Below are positions 47,601-56,837 of a stretch of 64,000 bases of DNA, one piece after another; the first letter of the stretch is position 1; each line of letters opens with the position of its first letter. The stretch comes from Anagrus nilaparvatae. Taxonomy: Eukaryota; Arthropoda; Insecta; Hymenoptera; Mymaridae. The stretch is from assembly GCA_022575985.1 (NCBI GenBank), contig JAKSXM010000247.1, positions 4,611,501-4,675,500 on the forward strand, read 5' to 3'. Under the pieces are notes generated by a model. It was not told the origin of the DNA. It searched no databases and saw nothing but the letters and a program-made list of their open reading frames with translations. The translations under genes were made by a program, and so were the position numbers.

Positions 47601-48550
47601 CAAGAGGCGTGTCGTCACGAGGACGAAAATTTAAGAGTCTTTGTGGGTACGTGGGTTTCGCTGGAATTGAAAAAAGCAGTCGAACGGGGTTACGTAATTA
47701 AGGAGATATACGAAATTTGGTAGTACGAGATGACGGAATTCGATCCAGTGACGAAAAAGGGTGGATTATTTGCGGAATACATAGACACTTTTTTCAAATT
47801 AAAGACGCAAGCTAGCGGTTTACCCGAACAGTATTCTACCGTTGATGAATACGTTTTAGATATTTCACGCAACGAGGGTATAGAGTTAGACCGTGAGAAG
47901 ATTGAAAGTAATCCGTCGTTCAGGGGATTGGCAAAATTATGTTTGAATTCGTTGTGGGGTTTCTTTGGCCAGCAGGAAAATAAAATAAAGACTTATGTGG
48001 TAAACGACCCAGCCGAGCTGCACGCGACTTTAACCTGCCCGATGACTGAGGTGACAGGTTTGCTACCCGTTGACGACAATGTTTTATATTTGAGTACGCG
48101 CTTCAAAGAATGCAATCTGGAATACTTATCTACTTATCTAACCCGAATTCGGGGATCCCAGACCTGCCAACAGGACCCTTACTCGGAGACCTCACCAACG
48201 AATTGACTGCATACGGTGAAAACGCGTATATAACATCATTTGTATCCGCTGGACCAAAATTTTACACTTACAAGGTGTTGACAGACGATGGTACTATTGT
48301 GGAAATTTGCAAGATCAAGGGTATTAGGTTAAATTTCAAAAATAGTCAGATAATCAATTTTGACACGGTTGAATCACTGGTACTGTGCGAACAAAATAAT
48401 CCAATTACTGTACGTGACAATATTGCTATTAGACGCACGCAATTTCACGATGTCGTTACCCGGACTGAAACGAAAATTTGTAGACCAGTTTTTAGCAAAC
48501 GAAGATTCGTAGGTTTAAGTAAAAGTTTTCCATATGGTTTTTATATGTAG
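44674..48550 (+). pseudogene. polB: Protein-primed DNA polymerase B, broken
   Basis: Family-B polymerase of the protein-primed type, which replicates Polintons. In order: a Ser/Asp-rich linker (44674-44820), a basic N-terminal domain, a Cys/His-rich cluster (45640-46000), exonuclease motifs FFDFETTQ (46040), SHNGQSFDNQF (46264) and YCKNDVDVL (46650), polymerase motif A DVTSLYPYI (47350), and motif B KLCLNSLWGFFGQ (47935). The C-terminus ends in SFPYGFYM. Damage: stops at 46200-46202 (TGA), 47439-47441 (TAA) and 47721-47723 (TAG), all in the same frame. Near 46187-46250 an alternative frame is open and looks better, so two compensating indels may explain the first stop. Near 48115-48140 the frame shifts, and about 50 residues including motif C (YxDTDS), with a catalytic Asp, are gone. 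A TACTTATC direct repeat marks that junction. The polymerase should be inactive. Confidence 0.9.
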
Positions 48551-49025
48551 ATAAAAAATTAAAAAAAAAAAACATGTATAATACTGCATTATTATAAAAA
48601 AAAAAAAAAAAAAAAATAAAAAGAAAAAATTTTTGATAAAAAAAAGAAAAAAATAAAAATTATTTGTGTACTTTTTTATTTTTATTATAATCTGATTCCT
48701 ATTTAATTTTTTCCTTGCCAAAAATTCCTCGTACAGTCGTACGTACGTACGTACGTACGAATGGTACATCGATTTCACGCATTGTTTGTATCAATAAATA
48801 ATATCGATTAAAAAAAAAAAGAAAAAACGCAAGATTAGTCTAATTGTTTGCGAGTTTTTCGTGCTCGCGCACGCGCCGCACCCTTCGGGAGAGCGGGGAG
48901 GGGCGGCGTCGGCGTCCGCTGCTGCGCAAGCAGCTTTTGTCGGCTGCGCGAGCTCGTATTTGCTCACGCAGCGAAACTACGTAAGTTAAAAAATTACATT
49001 TAAATTAAAAAAAAATAAAAAAAAA
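48551..49025. other. Intergenic region with GC-rich island and (GTAC)n
   Basis: After the polymerase stop comes an A-rich stretch, then GTACGTACGTACGTACGTAC (48739-48758). A GC-rich block follows (48862-48975, e.g. GCGCACGCGCCGCACCC and GCTGCTGCGCAAGCAGC), with AAGCAG-type dyads. It lies just before the ATPase start. Being the only strongly GC-rich part of the element, it may hold a promoter, but no motif is proven. Confidence 0.5.
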
Positions 49026-49853
49026 ATGGATCCATATCGAGCATGGAAGCATCCATGGACATGTATTATCAGCGGTCCAACAGGTAATTTGTCAATTTAC
49101 CGTAAAAATTTTTGCTTTTGCTTTGGACAAAAAAAAATTAAATAACATAATAACTTTTTTTTTTCCTTTCATTTTATTACTCTTTGATGTTGTTGTTGGT
49201 GTTCATGATGATTGGTGTACCGAAAAAAAAAAGGAGCCGGTAAGACAGTTTTTATAAAAAATTTTCTCGAACATGTAGATCGCATGAACGACTGTCGCTT
49301 TGATTGCATTTTACTTTATTACTCAATGTGGCAGGAAACCTACAGAGGATTGGGTGAAAACATTGAATTTCACGAAGGTTTACCCGATTCCACGGACTAT
49401 ACGAGTGATTTACAAAAGACAAAACTTTTGATTCTCGATGATCTCCTAATGGAATCTTCGGATTCCGATGATATTTTAAATTTATTCACGAAAGGCAGTC
49501 ATCACGGTAATTCAAGTGTATTTTTAACGACGCAGAATTTATTTCACAAGGGAAAAAATCACCGTGACATATCTTTAAATTCAAATTATCTGGTACTACT
49601 CAAAAATCCCAGAGACAAATCCCAAATAAGACATTTAGCTCATCAGCTCTCAGCCGAACAACCGCTTTTTGTCCAGCAAGCTTACCGCGACGCCACGGCT
49701 AAACCACACGGTTATCTTCTGGTAGATCTCAAGCAATCCACACCGGAGAATTTCCGTTATCGTACAGACATTTACCCACACGAGGCATTGCATCAAACAG
49801 TTTACGTACCCATAAATAATAATAATAATAATAGGGGTAAAAGACGTCAATGA
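49026..49853 (+). CDS. Virion genome-packaging ATPase (FtsK/HerA type), spliced
   Basis: This is the ATPase that drives DNA into capsids in Polintons and related viruses. Exon 1 (49026-49083) starts at ATG and encodes MDPYRAWKHPWTCIISGPT. A phase-1 GT-AG intron (49084-49233) follows. Exon 2 (49234-49853) continues with the rest of the Walker A loop (AGKT). So the intron splits the P-loop GPTGAGKT. Walker B is KLLILDDLL (near 49430), and the sensor-like region is VFLTTQNLFHKG, then LKNPRD. The predicted protein is about 225 residues, the usual length for this family. It ends in a short Asn run before the stop. No damage is seen. An unspliced frame starts at 49212, but it would have an abnormal N-terminus. 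Confidence 0.88.
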
Positions 49854-49890
49854 AAAACTCAAACGCTCAACCATCAGTGATTTATTTGTA

Positions 49891-50276
49891 ATGGCGGCAA
49901 AAGGACGACGCTGCGAAGGTGGGAGAATAAGTGCCCGATTTCGAAAAAACACGCAAACATATTGAGAGCGTTAAGTCAACTAGAGGGTAAACAGAGAGCA
50001 GTTTTACTCGGCAGCGCCGATAAAAATCTCGTAAAGTGTTTATGCGAATGTGCGCTTAATATATTGAGAGGCAATGTACCGCTTAAACCGGGTGAAAAAA
50101 ATCGATTAAAAAAACACGCAAAGTTGCTGAGATTATTGAGCGTCAAACGAAAAAACGATAAATTCACAGGCAAAAAAAAGTTACTTCTACAGCACGGCGG
50201 CGGTATTGGTGGGTTTCTGCCGGCTCTTTTAGCACCTATAATAACCGCCGTTGTTGATAAGTTTTTTTTTAAATAA
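49891..50276 (+). pseudogene. Small basic Polinton protein with hydrophobic C-terminus (adenovirus pX-like?), frameshifted
   Basis: A start ATG at 49891 opens a basic, Gly/Arg-rich N-terminus. The frame breaks within an A-run near 49943-49949, and the frame one base away stays open to 50276. The body shows a conserved Polinton pattern: LGSADKNLVKCLCECALNIL, then a Lys/Arg-rich stretch and HGGGIGGFLPALLAPIITAV. The basic-then-hydrophobic layout resembles the adenovirus core/entry-associated peptide pX or pVI segments, so I infer a virion role. The single-base slip in a homopolymer could be a sequencing error. Confidence 0.7.
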
Positions 50277-50287
50277 AAAAAAAAAAA

Positions 50288-51170
50288 ATGGATCACGCTA
50301 GAAAAATGATTCTCGTACCTGCCGAAAACGAAGCGACTGTTAATCAACAGCAACAGCAGCAGCAGCAGCAGCATCATTTACTATCCATGGATATGGAAAA
50401 AACTGTTCAAACTCCGGGCACACCCATTAGCAGACTCGATGCTCTAATGCAGGATATTTTGCAATCCGATGAATTTCCGGACCTGAACGCAAAGAGCAAC
50501 GCTTATCAACAAGCTCTGCAACGCTTTTTAACTGCAAAAGCGAGTTCACGCGCTAATCAAAATTTGGAAACAGAAAAATTGCAACACGAAGTCGACGAGC
50601 AAGAGGCATCGCGTAATTTCGACGACGAAATTATAAACACCGTACTGGCAAAATATCGCGAAAAAGCCAGAAGTTTTTTGATGTTTGCGCGGAAAGTAAA
50701 CAGCGTATCTTGGGACGATGCCGGAAGAGTACGCGTGCGTGGACTTCTCCTACCTGACTCGAGCATTGTTGACTTAGTGAACGACGCCATGCGATCGAGA
50801 AAAAGAATCAGAGCAAAGGGAAGAAGTCAGTTTTGTTCTGCTCTCCGAGCCGCTGGTTTGCCTGAGAATTTTGTCGGAAACAAAGACTTTTGGAAAGACG
50901 GCGTAGTTGTTGCGCCTCACAACTCTCTGCTTTCCATTCTCGCATCTTCAACACCACCACCACCACCACCACCAGAAAGAAACATAAATAATAATAATAA
51001 TAGAAGCAAATCGTTTGCGTCGATAAACGAATCCACGTATTAAGACGCACTAGCTGAAGAAGAAGAAGAAGAAGAAGAAGAAGAAGGAGAAAATTACTCG
51101 GACGTCACACCGAAATTAAACAGAAAAAAAAATAAACATAAGAGGCTACGAAAAAACGATTCTATATCCG
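50288..51170 (+). CDS. Conserved Polinton protein of unknown function; premature stop
   Basis: The frame from ATG 50288 reaches a stop at 51041-51043 (251 residues). It has a CAG/Gln run near residue 19, a coiled-coil-like section (LETEKLQHEVDEQEASRNF), a central domain with DDEIINTVLAKYREKA and GRVRVRGLLLPDSSIVDLV, a GRSQFCSALRAAGLPENFV section, a poly-Pro run and an Asn run. The same frame stays open past the stop (Glu-rich, then basic, ending SSLRTWNHL near 51215), so the stop may be a recent nonsense change. Similar proteins lie at this place in other arthropod Polintons. Their function is unknown to me, perhaps virion structure. It lies 12 bases after the previous gene. Confidence 0.7.
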
Positions 51171-51204
51171 CGTTCAGTCCTGAAGCAAATTCATCGCTAA
51201 GAAC

Positions 51205-51882
51205 ATGGAATCACCTATGATAGAAGCGTTTGATATTAATCTTGTATCTGAAGAGATTAATGTAGAACCTGAATCAGAAGCATTTAAAATGCTCAACGGT
51301 GAAGAAGAAGAAGACGATGCAAAAAAAAAGGAAGAAGAAAATAGCGTATTAGATGCGCTAATTGATTTGTTACCTTTTGAATTAAATTTTCCGGGAGGCT
51401 ACGAATTTTGCGGAGCTGGTACTCACTTGGATCAGCGTTTACAGCAAGGTGAGCAAGGTATAAATCCCTTAGATAAAGCTTGCTTACAACATGACTTAGC
51501 TTACAACTCTGACAAGGACAGACGCAAAGACGACCGAATATTAGCCGATAAAGCATTTACGAGGATGTTATCTTTTGACGCCGAACCTGGTGAACGAACC
51601 GCTGCTCTCGTAACAGCCTGCTGCATGGTTTCGAAAATTACGTTCGAAAAATTTTTTGATCGCATACAGAAACTCATTGGTATCAATAAAAAGAAAAATA
51701 AAAACGTTAAAATTGAAGAAAAAAACAAAAAAAATAAAATAAGCAAACAGAAAAGCAAGAAGCTACAGAGTAATGAAAAAAAAAAACAAAACAAAACAAA
51801 AAAACAGAAGGTAACACCAGTACAGAAAAAAAATAAAAAAAATAATGGAAAGCAAACTGAGCAAATTGTATTACGAGCCTGA
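51205..51882 (+). CDS. Phospholipase A2-domain virion protein
   Basis: 225 residues. An acidic N-terminal part (EEEEDDAKKKEEE) precedes a secreted-PLA2-like core. The Ca-binding loop is GYEFCGAGT, followed by NPLDKACLQHDLAYN with the catalytic His-Asp pair. Paired cysteines (TACC) follow. The C-terminal third is very Lys-rich, low-complexity. In parvoviruses the VP1 PLA2 domain breaches endosomal membranes, and similar domains occur in some Polinton/adintovirus genomes. A role in entry is inferred. The frame is intact. Its end overlaps the start of the integrase by 38 bases. Confidence 0.85.
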   Translation: MESPMIEAFDINLVSEEINVEPESEAFKMLNGEEEEDDAKKKEEENSVLDALIDLLPFELNFPGGYEFCGAGTHLDQRLQQGEQGINPLDKACLQHDLAYNSDKDRRKDDRILADKAFTRMLSFDAEPGERTAALVTACCMVSKITFEKFFDRIQKLIGINKKKNKNVKIEEKNKKNKISKQKSKKLQSNEKKKQNKTKKQKVTPVQKKNKKNNGKQTEQIVLRA

Positions 51883-52930
51883 GCAAACTTCGGCTTTCGC
51901 CGGAGCCTATCATTTATTCCGAAACACAAAAAGCAAATTCCATGAAACAAAAGTTAAAGATTGGCTGATCGAACAAGACGCCTATAATCAGCATAAATTG
52001 GTTAGAAAAAAGTTTCCACGACGGACGTACGATGTATCCAATATATACGACTGTTTCGAGGCTGATTTGGCCGATTTCCGTTCGATCAAATCATTCAACG
52101 ATAATTACACTTACGTACTCTTTGTTATTGACTGTTTAAGTAAATTTTTGTGGGTCGAACCTCTTAAAGACAAATCAGGCATTTCTGTGGCTACAGCTCT
52201 ACGTAAAATATTTTCCAACAACAGGGATAAATTACCGATTCTTTACCAAACGGACCGTGGCCGTGAATTCACGGCTAAGGTCGTACAGGATGTCTTCAAG
52301 GATTATAATATTGAATTTCGATTGATTCGAAACCCAGACGCAAAAGCTGCAATCGCCGAGCGCGCGATTCAGACAATCAAGCATCGCTTATGGCGTTTCT
52401 TCACGTACAAAAATACACGGAGATATATTGACGTACTACCGTCTATAGTCCACTCGTACAACAATACGATACATTCAGGCACAAAAATGACTCCAGCGAG
52501 TGTAAATTTAAATAACGCAGATACAGCACGCTTCAATTTGAGAAAAAGATACTCGCTAAAGAGAAAATTACATAAAATACCAAAATATAACGTTGGAACG
52601 CTGGTTCGGTTCAGCCGTGCTCCAGAAACTTTCCGGAAGGGTTACGAGAGTGGTTGGACTCTTGAAATTTTCAGAATCGCGCGTGTCTCTTGTGCGAGAC
52701 AACCGCCGGTCTACACGTTGGAGGATCTGGATGGCGAAGCCATAGACGGTATGTACTATGAGGAAGAACTGTGTCCGGTAAAAAAAAACCTCACAAATGC
52801 TGTTTTCGAAATTGAACAAATTCTGCAAACTAAAGGTCGCGGAAAGGCAAAAAAACATTTTGTCAGCTGGCGTGGATATCCGGCAAAGTTCAATTCTTGG
52901 ATTCTCGCTTCTGAATTGGTTCCAATTTAA
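51845..52930 (+). CDS. Retroviral-type integrase with C-terminal chromodomain
   Basis: 361 residues, intact. The rve core shows the D,D-35-E triad: FEADLADFR (first Asp), YQTDRGREF (second Asp) and AIAERAIQTIK (Glu). Downstream come the typical NNTIHSGTKMTPA segment and a basic SH3-like part. The C-terminal chromodomain reads FEIEQILQTKG..HFVSWRGYP..FNSW. This enzyme inserts Polinton DNA into the host genome, and the chromodomain may guide it to histone marks. Start at 51845 (MESKLSKLYYEPEQ), overlapping the PLA2-like gene. All catalytic residues are present, so activity is possible. Confidence 0.95.
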   Translation: MESKLSKLYYEPEQTSAFAGAYHLFRNTKSKFHETKVKDWLIEQDAYNQHKLVRKKFPRRTYDVSNIYDCFEADLADFRSIKSFNDNYTYVLFVIDCLSKFLWVEPLKDKSGISVATALRKIFSNNRDKLPILYQTDRGREFTAKVVQDVFKDYNIEFRLIRNPDAKAAIAERAIQTIKHRLWRFFTYKNTRRYIDVLPSIVHSYNNTIHSGTKMTPASVNLNNADTARFNLRKRYSLKRKLHKIPKYNVGTLVRFSRAPETFRKGYESGWTLEIFRIARVSCARQPPVYTLEDLDGEAIDGMYYEEELCPVKKNLTNAVFEIEQILQTKGRGKAKKHFVSWRGYPAKFNSWILASELVPI

Positions 52931-52963
52931 GTAAATGCTAAAAATATTTTTAAAAAAAATAAA

Positions 52964-53797
52964 ATGAAGAAAAATCAATTCTCCATTGTGCTGCCTAACA
53001 ACAGCAGCATGAATTTATATCCTGACTATATAACGACGCATTTTAGCACGTACCTGCCGCAACAGATTGATTTAGATGGAGAGTGGAGTGTGGCTTTGAC
53101 CGAAATTCAAATACCAATGACTATGCATCACGTCAAGGACAATTCGATCGATAGAACACTTACTACTCGGTTGTTGCATTTTACTGGAAAAGAAAAAGAG
53201 ACACCAAAAACTGGAGTCTCTACAGCAGAGTCAAAAATTGAATCCCACATAAGTCCAGGCATTTACGACGATATAGAATCGTTTCTGGTGGAATTAAATG
53301 CACAGGAATCAGTAAAAAAGCATTTCGCATACGAACGCAAACGTGGAGGCTTCGTTTCCCTCAAACTGACTTGCGATAAAAACTGCAGGAGCAACTCACT
53401 ACACACACTGAAAGTCTCTGAAGTCATCAGAAGCATATTAGGTTTCACGGATTCAACTTACGAGCTACGAGCCCCAGAAAAAGAGCAAGTAACCGCTGAA
53501 AGACAACCGAATCTCACGGCTAACATACCCAACATGATAATGATATATTCGGATATTCTTGAACCAAGGATCACGGGTGACGTGCATACCCCGCTATTAA
53601 GGAGCATCTCTCTCGATACCGAAAAGTTTGTTTATGGATCAGTTATGGTTAAAAGTTTCTCACCCCCTTCTTACGTACCCTTATTACACAAGTCTTTCAG
53701 ATCCATTGAAATTGACTTGCGCGACCAATACGGTTCAGCAGTGCCATTTGATGCCGGTACGTTGACGGTGACGTTGCATTTCAAGCGCACGGATTAG
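52964..53797 (+). CDS. Minor capsid (penton-like, single jelly-roll) protein
   Basis: 277 residues, intact. The N-terminus has F..VLPNNSSMNLYPDYI, then DGEWSVALTEIQIP, the typical start of the Polinton minor capsid that forms vertex pentamers. The end is β-rich (SIEIDLRDQYGSAVPF..GTLTVTLHFKR). It lies between the integrase and the pVI-like gene, as in other Polintons. No catalytic motif is expected. Identification relies on the conserved N- and C-terminal patterns and on gene order. Confidence 0.85.
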   Translation: MKKNQFSIVLPNNSSMNLYPDYITTHFSTYLPQQIDLDGEWSVALTEIQIPMTMHHVKDNSIDRTLTTRLLHFTGKEKETPKTGVSTAESKIESHISPGIYDDIESFLVELNAQESVKKHFAYERKRGGFVSLKLTCDKNCRSNSLHTLKVSEVIRSILGFTDSTYELRAPEKEQVTAERQPNLTANIPNMIMIYSDILEPRITGDVHTPLLRSISLDTEKFVYGSVMVKSFSPPSYVPLLHKSFRSIEIDLRDQYGSAVPFDAGTLTVTLHFKRTD

Positions 53798-53826
53798 TCA
53801 AAAAAAAAAACAAAAAAAAAAACAAA

Positions 53827-54419
53827 ATGGCCCACTACATTGATTACTACAACAGTCAAATTGGGAGCGGTGGAAGTGCATTTAGTACAGGTATAAATCG
53901 CGTTTACATTGGAACACCACATCAACGGGGAAGCGGCATTGGCTCATTTCTTGGCGGACTGTTTCGCAGCATCCTACCTTTATTTACAAGAGGGGCTAAG
54001 GTAGTCGGTAAAGAAGCTTGGCGGACCGGTATAAATGTACTGTCAGATGTCGCGTTGAACAAAAAACCAGCCAAAGAGTCTCTGCGCATCCATGCACGCG
54101 AGTCTGTCGGTAATCTAAAGAGAAAAGCAGAGGATCAGCTAGATAAGTATCTAATGGAGGGGTCAGGTTATAAATTGAAACATCCGGCTCTAAGCAGTCA
54201 CTTTCTAAATACACTCGGCACTCTGCGTACAACTGGGCAAGAAAAAAAACGAAGAAAAAAGAAAAAAAAGGAGACAACTAATAAAAGGAAAACAACGTCA
54301 AAAAAAACGGCATAAAAAAGAAAAAAAGAAAAAACAAAAGAAAAGAAGAGATTCAGAAAAAGCAAAAAAACGACAAAAAACGGTCAAGTAAGAATACGTT
54401 TGCCGACATTTTTTCTTAA
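53827..54419 (+). CDS. pVI-like membrane-active minor capsid protein, C-terminal frameshift
   Basis: The ATG frame ends at 54315 (162 residues). The N-terminal part is YYNSQIGSGGS, then RGSGIGSFLGGLFRSILPLF followed by GAKVVGKEAWRTGINVL, an amphipathic and Gly-rich pattern conserved in Polintons. It is reminiscent of the adenovirus protein VI helix that disrupts membranes. A GSGYK motif follows. The tail is a long Lys/Arg-rich stretch rich in A-runs. In the next frame the sequence stays open to a stop at 54417-54419 and ends FADIFS, which looks like a proper C-terminus. A one-base slip in the A-runs (54240-54310) is likely, either real or a base-calling error. Confidence 0.75.
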
Positions 54420-54436
54420 AATATAAGATACTCAAA

Positions 54437-55768
54437 ATGGCTTTTCTGCATACACATTCATGCGAATCGATAAAAAGCGAGTTAGAATTATTTACCGTAC
54501 CTTCCACACAAGTTACCATCGAATCGAGTCATTGGGTTAACTACAAACCGATCGCGAGCTTAACAGATGATTGCCCGATAGAATTCAATATTCCGGGAAA
54601 CGCCGAAGAATACCTAGACCTGGCCCATACCATGCTAAGCCTAAAAGTTACAATCAAAACGGACGAGGACCAAGCCGAAGCTGATGCTGCAACTTTGCTG
54701 AAAATAAAAAACATTGGACCGGTAAATAATTTTATGCATTCGCTTTTCAGTCAAGTGGAAGTCTCTTTTAATCAAAAAATCGTAACTCCGCCGGGTAACG
54801 GTTATGGTTACCGAGCATACATTGAAAATTTGCTCAACTATGGATACGATTCGAAAAATTCGCATCTACAATGTGTCGGCTGGTACGACGACACGGCGGG
54901 AAAGATGGATGTCTTAAAAGACGGTAATATTGGCCTAGAAGGACGTCGCATGATGTTAAATGCTAACAAAAGCATAGATATGATTGGTCACTTACACAGT
55001 GACGTCTTCAACCAAAACAAGTTCCTGCTAAACGGTGTCGATTTGAAAGTAAGACTAATAAAAGCCCGACCAGCTTTTACACTAATGGACGAGACAGGTA
55101 CGCATTACGTACATTTTGACGAAGCTACATTACACATACGAAGAGTAAAAATTTCACCGGGTGTTCTCATCGCACATGCAAATACATTGTCAAAAACCAC
55201 GGCAAAGTACGACTTAACCAGAGTCGACGTTAAATCAGTCGTTATTTCGCAGGGGATATTGAATCACACGATAGATTCAGTTATTATAGGTCAGATACCG
55301 AAGCGCATCATCTTAGGATTTGTATCGAATAAAGCTTTCAACGGGGACCGAAAACTCAACCCATTTAATTTCCAGCATTTCAATCTAAACTATCTGTCGA
55401 TGTACGTAGATGGTGTCCAGGTACCGTCCTCCTCACCACTACAACCCGTTTACACCGGCAACAATGCGGCTTACGTCGAGGCTTACCATACATTATTCAG
55501 CGGGACTGGAATTCATTTCCTTAATCAAGGCAACAGAATCGACAGGTTTTCCTATCCAGCAGGATTCTGCCTCTACGTATTTGACTTGACACCCGACCTA
55601 TCGGCCAGCGAAGGCCACTGGAATCTCGTAAAGCACGGTAGCGTGCGCATAGAAATTCGCTTCGCAGAAGCTCTGAAAGAAATTGTCAACTGCGTCATTT
55701 ATTCCGAGTATAACTCAATATGCGAAATAGATGCCGCTCGACAGTGCTTTATCGACTTTAGTGGTTAA
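54437..55768 (+). CDS. Major capsid protein (double jelly-roll)
   Basis: 443 residues, intact. The N-terminus, HTHSCESIKSELELFTVPSTQ, followed by PIEFNIPGNAEEYLDL, is the conserved Polinton MCP signature. Later come FNQNKFLLNGVDLKVRL, and C-terminal FDLTPDLSASEGHWNLV and RIEIRFAEAL. Double-jelly-roll MCPs form the hexons of icosahedral virions. This is the strongest evidence that the element descends from a virion-forming virus. It is the best preserved large gene of the element. It is spaced 18 bases from the end of the previous reading frame. Confidence 0.93.
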   Translation: MAFLHTHSCESIKSELELFTVPSTQVTIESSHWVNYKPIASLTDDCPIEFNIPGNAEEYLDLAHTMLSLKVTIKTDEDQAEADAATLLKIKNIGPVNNFMHSLFSQVEVSFNQKIVTPPGNGYGYRAYIENLLNYGYDSKNSHLQCVGWYDDTAGKMDVLKDGNIGLEGRRMMLNANKSIDMIGHLHSDVFNQNKFLLNGVDLKVRLIKARPAFTLMDETGTHYVHFDEATLHIRRVKISPGVLIAHANTLSKTTAKYDLTRVDVKSVVISQGILNHTIDSVIIGQIPKRIILGFVSNKAFNGDRKLNPFNFQHFNLNYLSMYVDGVQVPSSSPLQPVYTGNNAAYVEAYHTLFSGTGIHFLNQGNRIDRFSYPAGFCLYVFDLTPDLSASEGHWNLVKHGSVRIEIRFAEALKEIVNCVIYSEYNSICEIDAARQCFIDFSG

Positions 55769-55821
55769 TCAACTTTTTAAACAAACAGTCAGATCGGCTA
55801 GCCGTATTTTTCACACCGAGA

Positions 55822-56250
55822 ATGGATGTCGTTGTGGATATACAGTTTTTTAAGGGTATCGAAGACAAGACTTTACCGAAAGAAGTCGCAATAATAGCAC
55901 TAAACAGCGAATCTCAGTCACACTGGATAACAAAACCTACATACAATTCCACAAAAATATCATACGACTCCCAAAGACAAAACAATTGGTTAACCCACAA
56001 CCATCACGGATTAGATTGGTATGAGGGAGACATAACCGGTAAAATTTTGACGAGAAAATCATAGCAAACGAAGTTATAAATTTAGAGTCGGAAATCGATT
56101 GTCCATCTTTCCAAAACTTACCTCAGAAAAATTTGTATTGCATACAACATGCAACAAAATTCAATCACGTGAAATACAGCTGTGCACTTAACAATGCTCA
56201 ACAACTAAAGGCTTGGTTAAATCAAAATTTAAAAAATCTATCTCAAGGGG
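55822..56250 (+). pseudogene. Conserved Polinton protein next to the protease, frameshifted
   Basis: The first frame (55822-56064) starts MDVVVDIQFFKGIEDKTLPK with KEVAIIALNSESQSHWITKP and HHGLDWYEGDI. The frame is lost in a GGTAAAATTTTG stretch near 56038-56048. The next frame continues with NLESEIDCPSFQNLP and YSCALNNAQQLKAW to about 56248. This arrangement matches a protein family, common in arthropod Polintons, that sits just upstream of the protease. Its Cys/His pattern (CPSF..C..H...CAL) looks metal- or nuclease-like, but I do not know its function. Confidence 0.7.
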
Positions 56251-56272
56251 AAGACACAGTAGACGCATAAAA

Positions 56273-56836
56273 ATGAACAGCTTAGAAATTTTGGGGTTTC
56301 TATCTAAGATACCCTCCCACACGGTTGGGGTATTTCCAGCCGACAAGATACCTCGACTCTGGACTAAGCCTGTTGCTTTTGTATTCAACACCCAAGGCAA
56401 TTCACTACCTGGCCAGCATTGGGTAGCGGTATATGTAAATCGCAATGGACAAGGTTTGTTTTTCGACAGTTACGGATTGCCTCCTTACGTTATCAATCAC
56501 GTCAGACGCATAAGAAAAAACTGCAAACAGTTTACATGGAATACGAGACCATTACAAAGCGATACGTCCAACGTCTGTGGACAATTTTGCATAATGTTCT
56601 TAAATTACATGTCACGAGGCAATAAAATGAAAGATTTCATAAATATATTCACGACCGACTTAAGACGCAATGACAAAATAGCAAAGAGTTACGTCGAAAG
56701 ACTCAAACGTAAATCGAATAATAAAAAAAAAAAACGCAGAGACACGAGCATCAGTCAGTCAGAGGCAGTCTTTGGTAACGGATTAAACGACCAACTAAGA
56801 TTGCAAAATTGCAATTGCAAAACTTTATTATCATAA
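56273..56836 (+). CDS. Adenain-like cysteine protease (maturation protease)
   Basis: Start chosen at ATG 56273 (MNSLEILGFLSKIP), because the upstream Met (56213) lies in sequence coding for the previous gene. GVFPADKIP is followed by QGNSLPGQHWVAVYVN with the catalytic His, then FFDSYGLPPY with the Asp, and RPLQSDTSNVCGQFCIMF with the Gln and the nucleophilic Cys. This is the full C5/C48-like set. The protease cleaves capsid precursor proteins in adenoviruses and Polintons. The tail is Lys-rich and then Ser/Asn-rich. About 187 residues, a little long for the family core. The frame is intact. Confidence 0.92.
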   Translation: MNSLEILGFLSKIPSHTVGVFPADKIPRLWTKPVAFVFNTQGNSLPGQHWVAVYVNRNGQGLFFDSYGLPPYVINHVRRIRKNCKQFTWNTRPLQSDTSNVCGQFCIMFLNYMSRGNKMKDFINIFTTDLRRNDKIAKSYVERLKRKSNNKKKKRRDTSISQSEAVFGNGLNDQLRLQNCNCKTLLS

Positions 56837-56837
56837 A

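Noticed and set aside
47432..47701. Separate 89-codon frame within the polymerase
   Set aside because: The polymerase frame across this stretch (VEGLVYCKILPPRNL) is the real one; this is an overlapping shadow.
49650..50377. Minus-strand frames opposite the ATPase and small basic protein
   Set aside because: Shadow frames of well-supported plus-strand genes.
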